Position numbers and translations under genes: made by a program. This document shows positions 41,261-50,349 of a DNA stretch of 64,000 bases, one piece after another. The notes under the pieces are model-generated. The model saw only the letters and a list, made by a program, of their open reading frames with translations, searched no databases and had not been told where the DNA came from. How positions within the stretch are numbered: position 1 is the first letter of the stretch; each line of letters begins with the position of its first letter. The DNA comes from Rikenellaceae bacterium. Lineage in GTDB: Bacteria > Bacteroidota > Bacteroidia > Bacteroidales > Rikenellaceae. The stretch covers positions 170,438 to 234,437 of the forward strand of contig JAJBUQ010000009.1 of NCBI GenBank assembly GCA_020860245.1. Reading direction: 5' to 3'.

Positions 41261-41292
41261 CAAATATAGGGTATTCACCGTAGTTTTGCAAA
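41261..41292 (-). promoter_or_regulatory. Promoter of tRNA-Pro
   Basis: On the minus strand TTTG (41292-41289), a 20-base spacer and TATATTTG (41268-41261) form a near-perfect Bacteroidota promoter. The start would be about 10 bases before the tRNA. Confidence 0.8.
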
Positions 41293-41348
41293 TGAATCGT
41301 ATGGGAAGTTTTATGGTTGTATGGGTATTCCTACATGCAGAATCTCGT

Positions 41349-43229
41349 CTACCACCAAATCTGTTTCCCATTTTCATACGTAAAAATACGTTCTTCTCTC
41401 CCTTTAGTAAGATTACGCAGCCATAACACACCATTTTTAGGGACATCCTGATATGTAAGATAAGTCTCCGTTGCAATTTTACTCCCAAGCGAAATCCATT
41501 TCATATCGTAATAAAAAAGTTCGTATTCATTACCGGACTCAATAAAGTTTCCGTCATTCCAAGGACAGAATCTCACCATTGATATTTTATATTCGTTTCC
41601 TTCCCCCAGATCCATTCCGATCCAATACCAGTTAAACCGGGAATTAGATGTCGTTAAAAAATCTTTATCGAATGCCTTCATGGCCTCTTCATATTCTATA
41701 TGGTCAAAAATTATATCTCCGGTTAATTCTATTTTATTTCCATCTTTATTCACACCATAAAAAGTAAGATCCGTCAAGGCCATGTGTGTTTTTTCCGGAG
41801 GTCTGTAACGAACGTATCTATAAGCTTTATCGGAAGTTATAGATACAGTTGTAACCCCTAAAGGCATTTCATTAAGTTTAAACAATGTATCCACACTTCT
41901 AAAATCGGGATAATCGGAACCCTCAATTGTCAAACCGATATAATTAGACCATCTGTTGGGAGCCCAAAATGTAAATAACGCGTATTTTCTTCTTAATATC
42001 ACCTCTTCTGTATTTCCCAGATCAGGGTTACGGACAATTTGCGTTCCATCCGGATAAATCGTTATAGGATTGCATAATGGTAGATAATTAAGGCCTTCTT
42101 TATATACAGGAAGACAGGTAATGTCATTTGCTAAATTTTGGAATTCGACTTTTTTGTTTTTAACTTTTCCTTCGTCCACTTTTATCCAGTCATTTCCACT
42201 TTGAAATGTACATAAGTACACTTCTTGTTTCGACAGTTGTGTATTCAGTGTGATATTGTTATTGTATCCGTATAAATTGGAGACATCGGCTACATAAATG
42301 CTGCCAATATTCTTATTCGGATTGGCAAAACTCTTTCTAAAAACTTTAGCTGTTTTCTTTAAAGAATCTACTTTAAATATACTACTGGCATCATCGAATT
42401 GGAGTTTTTTATCGAATAAACTTCCGTCAATATAACCGTTCTTTTGTGATATGCTGTCATCGATAGTAGAAAAAACATATATTTCATTACCGTTTCCTAC
42501 ATAGGAAACCCATGAATGTCCGACAGTACTGTAATTAGCCCAGTATGGTGTAAAATCAAAGGCTGATGGGATACATAGAGATCGCATTACAGCAACCATA
42601 TATAAACTCCGGTCATTACAAGTTCCATTTCTTGTAAAATGCAGCACTCCGAGATCTCGTTGAAAGTCAGAATCGATATCTTTAAGTTTAAAATTTTCTC
42701 TTATATTAACATATACCTTGTCGAAAGCTTCTTTAGGATCCGTAATTCCCGCAATTAACGGAGTATAATAATCGTTAAGTTCCTTACGCCAGGAAAACAC
42801 AGGTTCGGAACAAATACTATATGGTAGAATATATTTTATAAATAAATCGAATGATATATCATCTTTCCATAGGCATTTTTCCCATAATTCGAAGGACAGT
42901 TCGATTTCTCTCTTTAAAAAATCCTTTGAGATCACGTTTTTGTGGGGAATCATTCTATGAAATAAATTCTTCAGTAAAGAATCGAGAATTTCTTCCGAAA
43001 GATTGTTATCGTAAGACATATCTCGATACTTTTCCACATCTCTTCCCTCCGAAGTAACATGGAAATCCATATTTTTTAATAAAAATTTGGCTGCCTTCCT
43101 TTTTTGCGAAAAAATAGGATAATCTGTAAGAATTGTTTCGATATCGCTAATTTCTTCCGACTTATCGGTAACGCATCCGGCGGATATTAAAAAAACGAGT
43201 ATGTAAAATATAGGGAAAAACCATTTCAT
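41349..43229 (-). CDS. Transglutaminase-like lipoprotein at the end of the TOMM gene run
   Basis: This 626-residue protein begins with a lipoprotein signal peptide (lipobox ISAGC, Cys19). A transglutaminase-like domain lies at about 180-260, with the expected cysteine in NGTCNDRSLYMVAVMR (about 203), histidine in TVGHSWVSY (about 238) and aspartate in FSTIDDS (about 255). The C-terminal half is beta-rich, and the last part (about 500-600) looks like a discoidin-type carbohydrate-binding domain. The fold may work as a protease, a crosslinker or a peptide-N-glycanase-like enzyme. It overlaps the upstream polymerase-like gene by 4 bases (ATGA), so it is the last gene of the operon. Its link to peptide maturation is unproven. 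Confidence 0.75.
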   Translation of the reverse strand: MKWFFPIFYILVFLISAGCVTDKSEEISDIETILTDYPIFSQKRKAAKFLLKNMDFHVTSEGRDVEKYRDMSYDNNLSEEILDSLLKNLFHRMIPHKNVISKDFLKREIELSFELWEKCLWKDDISFDLFIKYILPYSICSEPVFSWRKELNDYYTPLIAGITDPKEAFDKVYVNIRENFKLKDIDSDFQRDLGVLHFTRNGTCNDRSLYMVAVMRSLCIPSAFDFTPYWANYSTVGHSWVSYVGNGNEIYVFSTIDDSISQKNGYIDGSLFDKKLQFDDASSIFKVDSLKKTAKVFRKSFANPNKNIGSIYVADVSNLYGYNNNITLNTQLSKQEVYLCTFQSGNDWIKVDEGKVKNKKVEFQNLANDITCLPVYKEGLNYLPLCNPITIYPDGTQIVRNPDLGNTEEVILRRKYALFTFWAPNRWSNYIGLTIEGSDYPDFRSVDTLFKLNEMPLGVTTVSITSDKAYRYVRYRPPEKTHMALTDLTFYGVNKDGNKIELTGDIIFDHIEYEEAMKAFDKDFLTTSNSRFNWYWIGMDLGEGNEYKISMVRFCPWNDGNFIESGNEYELFYYDMKWISLGSKIATETYLTYQDVPKNGVLWLRNLTKGREERIFTYENGKQIWW

Positions 43230-45043
43230 ATCTGTTCATTTTTAATGAGAGTTTCTAATAATTCCGCAGCTTCTAACTGTATAGATTCTATTTCTAAATT
43301 ATATATTTTGGGTTGAGCATTTAATACGTATAACAATAAATGCTCAGCTTCTCTGAAGTCTTTGATTTCGGTATAAAGTTTACTTAGCTCTAAACGCGGT
43401 TTTAATAAAGCAGGGTAAACATAAATCAATTTTTTATAGTACATTATACCTTCTTCTTTATTGTTCAATCGTTCATGGGCTTTTGCCGTAAAATAAAGTA
43501 TATCTTTATCACTGAAAAATATTGAAGATTTGTCGAAGTAATCTATTGCATCCTCATATTTACCTGTCATTAAACTTACAAGACCTAAATCAAAATATAA
43601 CTTTCCATTGTTTTTTAACGACTTTTCCGCATTAGCTAAATGCTTTGTTGTTTTATCGAAATTATATGAATTAAATTGTTTTTTTCCTTTTATCCATTCA
43701 TAATATGCGGTAATGTGGTTTGCATTGATACTTAAAAAATAGATACCAATTCCTGCTATCAAAACGGATAATGGGAGACGTAAGAAATTGTTTCCTTTTT
43801 TTAAACTAATGGATAAAATAGATTTATAGTAAACAGTGGAAATAACAGAAATCAGCATCCAGAAATATATTTTAGTAGTGAAGAAATAAAGGGGACTGTC
43901 AAAAAAAGAGTGGATTAACACGGCAAGTATGGAACTTCCGATATAAATTCCCGGCAGAAAATTTTTATTGGAATCTTTAAAGTAAGGAATAACAGCAATA
44001 TAAATAACCGTTAAAAAAAGAAATAACCCTATAACTCCTTTTTCAGCAAAATAATGAATGTATTGATTATGGGCTTGACGTATAGTGGAGGAAAAATCGA
44101 TATATTCAGGTTTCTTTTCCAGATACTGTCCTTGATACTCAAAATAGGAGGTTTGAAATACATCAACTCCTGAAAACATATTATCTTTAATCATCAGTCC
44201 GGAGATTTCCCAGATGTAAAGGCGGCCTTTACTCGCCATCGTGTCCATGCGTACAAGCGCCACCAAAAATCCTAAAAAGGAAACGACTATTATTAACTTA
44301 ATAACTGTTTTAAAAACTTTGGGAATCCTTTTTATATAACGTGAAATCTGTGGAAAATATAAAAATAAAAGGCTTCCTACAAGAGCGATATAGCCTCCCC
44401 GGCTTTTAGATAATAAGATTGCCGATGCGTATATAATCAATATCAAGACTCTTATAATATTATTTTAAAAAAAATTCACTCCATAAATTACCAAAGGATA
44501 GCATATAACCATATAACTCGCAAAATTATTGGCATTTCCGAACGTACCGGTAGCACGGCTGTCATAAATTATTTCTCCATCATAAGGAATTACTTTTAAA
44601 CATTGTAAGAAGCAGACCACTGCCTGAATAGTGCATGTTATTACCAGGGTCAGACTCGCATATTTAAAAAAAAGATCCAAAGAAAATTTTACTTCACTGA
44701 AAACTATCCGTAATAAACCGTAAAATAGTATAAAATAAATATCGGGATTAATGAAATTACCATGTAAAATACTGATGAATACAGAAAATAAGAAATAGAG
44801 GAATACCACAGTGTCAAGAATCGTTAATTGCAGTATTATCTTGATGGAGATTTTCGAGATACGTAATAAAAGCAAAATAAAAAAAGAAAGAGTAATTATT
44901 TGAAAATAAGTAATTTTAATTGTATCGTAAACAGTACGATTATATGGTAAAATAATAAACGGGATAACCGCTAAAATCAATAATAGCCAAAAGTAACCTA
45001 TAGAGAACTTAGTATTATTTCTATAAAAATTCAATCCATCCAT
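43226..45043 (-). pseudogene. O-antigen ligase/polymerase-like membrane protein with TPR tail, interrupted by TAA
   Basis: Two frames, 45043-44465 (192 codons) and 43226-44446, lie in the same reading frame and are separated only by one TAA (44467-44465) and six sense codons. The second frame has no ATG start, only TTG. Joined, they give about 605 residues with roughly ten membrane helices, the TGTFGNANNFASYM and LSKSRGGYIAL motifs of the Wzy/WaaL O-antigen ligase family, and TPR-like helices in the last 150 residues. An AAA to TAA change would explain the break. The family polymerises or transfers sugars, or glycosylates proteins. Alternatives are a sequencing error or rare readthrough. The ends overlap both neighbouring genes, so it belongs to the operon. 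Confidence 0.75.
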
Positions 45044-45461
45044 AAACCATATTCGGATTGAATAATATAAAAGAAAGAAATCCCCACACCGTAAAATATA
45101 AATTCCATTTTAACGTAAATCGTTCGGCATTTAAGGCTATTGTAAAATCAGAATAAACAGGATTGGTCTCGATCATAATTTGAATGGCTGTTGCTACGTA
45201 TACCATCTTATAAGTTAAATATTTACCGAAAAATAATACTAAAATTATGCAGCACGTAATAAAAAATCCGGCAAATAAAAAGATATATTCCTGAAATTTA
45301 TTTCTGACTTTGTCCACCGCAACGTATAGATGGGGGATAGGATAGAATCCTATCCCTATTTTTTCTATTTTCAATCCCAACATTACTGCAGAAAGAATAT
45401 GTCCTGATTCATGGAGTATCCAATAGACACATAAAATCCCTGCTACTATTAAATAATCCAT
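45021..45461 (-). CDS. Small M50-type (site-2-like) membrane metalloprotease
   Basis: This 146-residue protein is almost wholly hydrophobic, with about four helices. The first contains HESGH (residues 17-21), the zinc-binding H-E-x-x-H of M50 proteases, and the third contains ETNPVYSDF (about 98-106), which fits the N-P-x-x-x-D second metal motif. It lacks a PDZ domain. In the streptolysin S locus the comparable position is held by SagE, a CPBP-family membrane protein linked to leader removal or immunity, so an equivalent role is a reasonable inference here. It lies 3 bases after the ABC permease gene and overlaps the next gene by 23 bases. Confidence 0.75.
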   Translation of the reverse strand: MDYLIVAGILCVYWILHESGHILSAVMLGLKIEKIGIGFYPIPHLYVAVDKVRNKFQEYIFLFAGFFITCCIILVLFFGKYLTYKMVYVATAIQIMIETNPVYSDFTIALNAERFTLKWNLYFTVWGFLSFILFNPNMVYGWIEFL

Positions 45462-45464
45462 ATC

Positions 45465-46187
45465 TTATCGTTTCATTGACTGCCGGTTGAATATTAAATA
45501 AAATATCATTCCGAAAGTTGCTATCCATCCGAGTAACGCCCAGATATAGCTATAATTACCATTCATGAACATGGTTAGATGGGTTAAAGGTAAAACATAA
45601 GATACACTCCGTAGAAAAGGTGGTAATAAAAATATTGGAAGAAAAGCTCCGCTTAAAAACAGCATTACAAAGAACACAAAACTTAATAATCCGCGGCCTA
45701 TTTCTGCACGACTGAAAAATGAGATCGATAGACTCATAAACGCAAACATTGTTACCCCCAGAATGGATCCTATTATATAAACTATAATCATTTCCAAAGA
45801 AATATTTATCTTAAAAATTAAAATCGCGCAGATACAGAGTAGCATAATTGCTAAAATCAAAGAAACAAGTCTACTTAGAAAAAAACCGGTAAAATAGTTC
45901 ATAATGTTCATTGGAAGGTTGCGCAGAAATTTAATAACATTATTGTTTCTATATATTCGCATTATCGGTCCTATTCCGAATATGGAATCACTTGCGATGG
46001 TCATAGCTATTACCCCCGATAGTAAAGAAGTTTTATAGCTCTGATATTCGCTTCCCCAAATACTTCCAAATAGCAGGTATATAAATAAGGGGAAAATAAA
46101 TCCGAAGAAGAAGGCTTCCTTGACTCGTATGTGGGAGAGAGTCTCAACATACATTAATGTAAAAATAGAGCATAATTTTTTTCTCAT
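45465..46187 (-). CDS. ABC-2 type permease of the TOMM locus
   Basis: This 240-residue membrane protein has about six helices in the arrangement of ABC-2 exporters (short N-terminal cytoplasmic helix, PFIFP-like turns, long periplasmic loop near RNNNVIKFLRNLPMNIMNYFTG). It would form the export channel with the ATPase encoded 25 bases upstream. In streptolysin-type loci such exporters (SagG-H-I) release the mature peptide and may give self-protection. Only one permease gene is present, so a homodimer is likely. Confidence 0.82.
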   Translation of the reverse strand: MRKKLCSIFTLMYVETLSHIRVKEAFFFGFIFPLFIYLLFGSIWGSEYQSYKTSLLSGVIAMTIASDSIFGIGPIMRIYRNNNVIKFLRNLPMNIMNYFTGFFLSRLVSLILAIMLLCICAILIFKINISLEMIIVYIIGSILGVTMFAFMSLSISFFSRAEIGRGLLSFVFFVMLFLSGAFLPIFLLPPFLRSVSYVLPLTHLTMFMNGNYSYIWALLGWIATFGMIFYLIFNRQSMKR

Positions 46188-46212
46188 ACTGTCTCCTTGC
46201 TATCTTTTATTA

Positions 46213-47058
46213 TTATTGTTGATTGAGTAAATGAAGAAATATATCTTTTAAATCTATACTGCCTACGGTATATTCCGAAATTTTATTTTCTTCAAAAAAT
46301 CCTGCCGTATCATCCACATATATACGTATCTCATCGTTATATCTTACCATCTGTTCATTTGTTTTTAAAGTCTTGCCGCAAAATTCCGGAATAGTGATTT
46401 TTTTCTCCGCCTTTAGATATTTTCCTGAAATAAGATTTTCATATGAGTCGACAGCCAATAATTTTCCGTTTCCTATTAATGCTATCCGGTCGGCATTGAC
46501 CACAGCCTCGTTCCATATATGAGTAGTAAAGAATATGGTCCTATTATTTTCCTTGATTATTCTCCATACTACATCTCGGATAAACGGATCGAGATCGGAA
46601 GTAGGTTCATCGAGAATTATTAATTTTGGATTATGTAAAATAGAAATTAGAATCCCTAATTTTTTTTTCTCGCCTTTAGATAAAACCTTAATCAATTTAT
46701 TTTCAATTCTATCTATTTCTAAAGATTCGATTAGCGGTGCAAGTGTATTTTTTTTAATGTCATATACGGTACTGACCCAGTTTATCATCTCTCTTACCTT
46801 GTAATAATTGTATAAGGGAACATACTCATACAATATTCCTATATCTTTTTTAACTTTTTTAAAAGAGGGCGAATTTAAAATCGTAATATTTCCCGAGTCC
46901 GGTTTTATAAACCCCGTAATAATATCGATTAATGTGGATTTCCCCGCTCCATTTGGACCGAGCAATGCAAGAGTTTCACCTTCCACTACATTTAAATCGA
47001 TTCCATTGAGGATAGATTTGCCCCGGATAGTATAAGTTATTTTGTCGATGTTCAGCAT
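46213..47058 (-). CDS. ABC transporter ATPase of the TOMM locus
   Basis: This 281-residue ATPase has Walker A GPNGAGKST (34-42), a signature loop LSKGEKKKLGI in place of the usual LSGGQ (about 130), Walker B LIILDEPTSDLDP (about 149-161) and an H-loop histidine in FFTTHIWNE (about 183). It resembles the CcmA/SagG-type exporters. The C-terminal 60 residues are extra. The start is 6 bases after the stop of the restored SagB-type frame, which supports that longer frame. Confidence 0.88.
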   Translation of the reverse strand: MLNIDKITYTIRGKSILNGIDLNVVEGETLALLGPNGAGKSTLIDIITGFIKPDSGNITILNSPSFKKVKKDIGILYEYVPLYNYYKVREMINWVSTVYDIKKNTLAPLIESLEIDRIENKLIKVLSKGEKKKLGILISILHNPKLIILDEPTSDLDPFIRDVVWRIIKENNRTIFFTTHIWNEAVVNADRIALIGNGKLLAVDSYENLISGKYLKAEKKITIPEFCGKTLKTNEQMVRYNDEIRIYVDDTAGFFEENKISEYTVGSIDLKDIFLHLLNQQ

Positions 47059-47064
47059 ACTAAA

Positions 47065-47937
47065 TTAATTTTTCCCGGATTTACCTATGACCATTACATT
47101 CACTATCGACTCGGAAATATCTTTTATCTGTAGGTAATTATTAACCGCATCGTCGTGAAAACCACCTATCATGCACGAGCCCAATCCGAGAGCTTCGCAT
47201 ACAAGGCTTAAGTTTTGACTAACAAACCCCTATTCCATAAGAGCGAAACGATATCCTCTCTCACCGTACTTAATGAGGACTCTTTCAAAAACACATGTTA
47301 TAAAAATTACGCAGGAAGAAGAGGTAAGATCGATATTTGGTTCTGCCGATATAATATCCTTTAATTCATTGTATTGATTGCCTTTACTTATTATTTCCAT
47401 TCCATTAATATCCGGACGGTAATGATAAAGGCAGGAAGAATTATTTCTGTCGATTTCAGCTACATAAATTTCTAAGGGATACAGGGCACCTCCGGACGGG
47501 ACGGATCTGTAAGACCAGCAGCCGTTTTTCATCCCTTTAATAGGAAGCTTGATGGATATACCATAGGAGTAATGTAATAGAAAATACAACTCCTCGAGGG
47601 AGATCGTATGTTTTTCAAATTTACGGATACTGCGTCTTTTACTGATTAATTCAAAAATATTGGAATGAGGGAAGTTATTTTTTGTAAAATCTTCAAAATA
47701 AATTTTTTCTGTACCCGGATAATTTTTATAGGGTTGGCTGGCGCGCGAATGGAAGAATTCATTATTGAACCTCAATATTCTATTGCCGAAGATACGACTT
47801 GAATAAGGAGTTAATTTGGAGTTCTCATGATAAAGCATTGCTGGAGAATCAGCATAATTATGAGCTCCGTAAACTGTTCCCATTATTTCTATGGGATTAT
47901 ATTTGTTTCTTATTTTTTTTAGAAAATCAGTTTTCAT
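47065..47937 (-). pseudogene. SagB-type azoline dehydrogenase, interrupted by TAG
   Basis: The frame from 47937 runs 235 residues to TAG (47232-47230). It carries the SagB hallmarks: KRRSIRKFEKHTISLEELYFLL (FMN phosphate site), SYRSVPSGGALYPLEIYVAE and ERGYRFALME. In the same frame after the TAG comes GFVSQNLSLVCEALGLGSCMIGGF, the C-terminal FMN site of the family, ending at TAA 47067-47065. The full length would be 290 codons. In relatives the TAG position is a small residue such as Ala or Ser in ME-x-GH-x-x-QN, so one base change (TCG or TTG to TAG) suffices. The enzyme oxidises thiazolines to thiazoles. As written it should be inactive, so a product could stay at the azoline stage. A sequencing error cannot be excluded. 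Confidence 0.85.
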
Positions 47938-47949
47938 GTTGTATTATAA

Positions 47950-49245
47950 TTAAGGAAATGGGTGAGGGTAGGGATTTAAATTATCATAATCTTTAGGTTG
48001 GTATCCCATTTCCGCAGGGACTTCGTATAATCTTTTACCGCCGCAAAAATAAGTTTTGTATATACCCGCCATTTGAATAAGTTGAGGTATCATGACTTTT
48101 ATACTGTGAAATCCGGCAAGGTCTACATCCGGTGTGGTAAGATCCTTAAACAGAACATCGTATCCTTTTTCGTCCATTACCCTTAATATCCGTTTAATTT
48201 CATTTGTAGTGTCCAATTTGCGTCTTTCGTTAAAATCTATCTTTTTTGAAGGAACTGCATTGGTCCATTTATCGAATACATGTAAAAGTTCGGGGCGTAC
48301 AAAATAAAAAATCGAGTGATCTTCAAAACTCATTATTTCATTAAATTCCGTGGGGCTCCAATTTTTTCTTGATTCCAGAAGATAACGGTAATAACCTACT
48401 ACCTGTCCTATTTCCATCACTGTTTTTTTTACAGCGTCTGCATAAGTTCCACGGGCAGAAGAGCCGACTGCGACAAATTTACCGAATTCCGCTTCCCCGA
48501 ACATTATTCCCAAGACTGCCGGAGTTTCAAGATCAAAACCGATATCGAACAAATGAAAATTATAGTGAGAAGGAAAATTATCTTTTAAATAAGCATCTAT
48601 ATCGTCATCGATCACGATTTTAGGGGTTATTAACTCCTGCATCCATGTCAAGACAAAAGAATCCCGCTCTATCAGTTCATATAATCCGACGAGGATGGCT
48701 TCATGAAGATTTGTGTGTCCTGCCAATCCTGTAGATGTCGATAAAGCTATGTATTTTTCTTCTTCAGCCCATGGCATATATATTAAAGAACCGGGATAAA
48801 GAACTTCACCACCATTAATTAAATCTTTACATTTAACCCAATGAATTTCATGATCTTCGTTAAAAGGAGCGTAAGGAAAATCTTTTTGTTTATATTGAGC
48901 CGGATGAAACAAGGCAAATTCCTTCGGATCGACAGCTTTGTCTCTTAAATTTTTATATGCGGATTTTATTAAATCATTTTTTGAGTAGAACGCAGGACAG
49001 TATCGTTCTACAACTTCGCCTATGGTCGAAAGTACTGCATGTTCCCAATTATGTCCGCAACCACTGCTTCGCCCTGAATATTTGAGCCCTCCAATATGAG
49101 TGGTATCGCATGGCCATATTCCATAGGAGATTATATTAGGATCCGAATTTAAATTTGGTAGTTTTGCTATATAACTCAATAAGCCAATTTCATCGGAAAT
49201 TATTCTCAAACCTTTTTTCAAACCAATATAGTCTTGATATTTCAT
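47950..49245 (-). CDS. YcaO cyclodehydratase (SagD-like) of a TOMM locus
   Basis: This 431-residue protein is a YcaO-superfamily enzyme. Such enzymes use ATP to activate the peptide backbone and close Cys, Ser or Thr side chains into thiazoline or oxazoline rings. Family-typical segments are SGRSSGCGHNWEHAVLSTIGEVVERYCPAFYSKND (about 57-91, with the glutamates of the metal/ATP site), STSTGLAGHTNLHEAILVGLYELIERDSFVLTWMQ (about 169-203) and GVGSSARGTYADAVKKTVMEIGQ-like text near 276. It ends in PYPHPFP, the proline-rich C-terminus that the azoline-forming YcaO proteins need for catalysis. It follows the E1-like gene by 4 bases. Confidence 0.93.
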   Translation of the reverse strand: MKYQDYIGLKKGLRIISDEIGLLSYIAKLPNLNSDPNIISYGIWPCDTTHIGGLKYSGRSSGCGHNWEHAVLSTIGEVVERYCPAFYSKNDLIKSAYKNLRDKAVDPKEFALFHPAQYKQKDFPYAPFNEDHEIHWVKCKDLINGGEVLYPGSLIYMPWAEEEKYIALSTSTGLAGHTNLHEAILVGLYELIERDSFVLTWMQELITPKIVIDDDIDAYLKDNFPSHYNFHLFDIGFDLETPAVLGIMFGEAEFGKFVAVGSSARGTYADAVKKTVMEIGQVVGYYRYLLESRKNWSPTEFNEIMSFEDHSIFYFVRPELLHVFDKWTNAVPSKKIDFNERRKLDTTNEIKRILRVMDEKGYDVLFKDLTTPDVDLAGFHSIKVMIPQLIQMAGIYKTYFCGGKRLYEVPAEMGYQPKDYDNLNPYPHPFP

Positions 49246-49249
49246 AAAA

Positions 49250-50266
49250 TTAGTTCTTTAAAGTTACAGGTTCAAGCCACGGAGCAGAATTCCGCTCTAA
49301 TCGCGGAGTACATACGGTACATACAGGTGCTTTAAGGAAATTATGAATTTTCGTTTCGTATCCGTATAGATTCATAGTGATCATATTCTTATAGATCACA
49401 GGCACACTGCATTCTGTTACATATTTTATCGCTTCTAACACACAGATAGAAGCTGCAATGTCATAAAGTACAATAGGTCCACCCGTATTTTGCGAAGAGG
49501 CTTTATTTTCTAAAAGATGTTTTTCAAATTGATTAAAATAAGGTACGAAGTTCATATTACTTTTAATCCTGCTTATAAAACAATTGTAGCATCCTGTTTC
49601 TTTCCCTATAAACAATGGTCCGATTTTGGCCACAAATCCTTGAACGCCTGAAAATAAAATCCATGCTAAATTATTTGCAACTGCTAATTCATTTACGAAA
49701 TTTAGATAATAAGGGCTCCATCTATTTGCATCGAAAATAATAAGATCGGAACTGAGTAATTTTCGTTCCAGTGATTGATTGTCGACCTCATTCTCCAGAT
49801 CGATTATGGTTATTTTCTCAAATCCACTGACAGTAGACTTTTCAATCAAATATTTTAATGAAATACCGCTGCCTATAATAACAAGATTCGTATTAATTAT
49901 TTTTTCCTGAGTTTGACGTGCGGTAATAACACTTGACGCACCGGTATTAAGACTCCATAGGCTTAATTGAGCTTCTAAGTCTTTTGAAAATGAGGAATAT
50001 AAATTTTCTTCTTCTATGAGATCAAACTCGGTAAGTTCATTGATAACGTTATAAATTTTTTCTTTAGAAAACTTAGTTGTTAAGTTGCTGATGACCTCGT
50101 TGACATGGATTTTAGGTTCTTTTTTAGATTGTTGAATTATACATTCAAAAATCTTTTTTTCTTCCTCGTCATGAAATTCGATAGCAATAGTATCGTCTAT
50201 TCCATTTCTTACTTGATATATTTGATGATTTTTATCTTCGAAAATATCGAATCCTTTTTTAATCAT
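49250..50266 (-). CDS. E1/ThiF-like leader-binding partner (SagC-like)
   Basis: This 338-residue protein is the ocin-ThiF-type partner that TOMM YcaO enzymes need for precursor recognition. The first about 90 residues (winged-helix-like, FDIFEDKNHQIYQV...DLIEEENLYSSF) match the peptide-clasp region that binds leader peptides. An E1-like Rossmann core follows (LVIIGSGISLKYLIEKS, about 133). Zinc cysteines are in GCYNCFISR (about 225-228) and PVCTVCTPR (about 316-319). As in SagC, the adenylation function is not expected. It starts 84 bases after the 34-residue precursor stop and is adjacent to the YcaO gene. Confidence 0.88.
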   Translation of the reverse strand: MIKKGFDIFEDKNHQIYQVRNGIDDTIAIEFHDEEEKKIFECIIQQSKKEPKIHVNEVISNLTTKFSKEKIYNVINELTEFDLIEEENLYSSFSKDLEAQLSLWSLNTGASSVITARQTQEKIINTNLVIIGSGISLKYLIEKSTVSGFEKITIIDLENEVDNQSLERKLLSSDLIIFDANRWSPYYLNFVNELAVANNLAWILFSGVQGFVAKIGPLFIGKETGCYNCFISRIKSNMNFVPYFNQFEKHLLENKASSQNTGGPIVLYDIAASICVLEAIKYVTECSVPVIYKNMITMNLYGYETKIHNFLKAPVCTVCTPRLERNSAPWLEPVTLKN

Positions 50267-50298
50267 ATTAATTTATAAGTTAGGGTTAACATTTTAAA

Positions 50299-50325
50299 TA
50301 CCAGGGCAGGGTTAGTACCCTGGTA
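50299..50325 (-). promoter_or_regulatory. Hairpin between the precursor and the modification genes
   Basis: TACCAGGG (50299-50306) pairs with CCCTGGTA (50318-50325), with an 11-base loop. A second register within the loop (CAGGG with CCCTG) gives an alternative stem. On the minus strand it lies 24 bases past the precursor stop and is followed by ATTTAAAATG, not a strong U-tract. It could be a partial terminator or RNA-stabilising element that favours precursor mRNA over the downstream genes, as the terminator after sagA does in streptococci. Confidence 0.55.
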
Positions 50326-50349
50326 AAGAGCGGATTTAATTGGTAGGTG

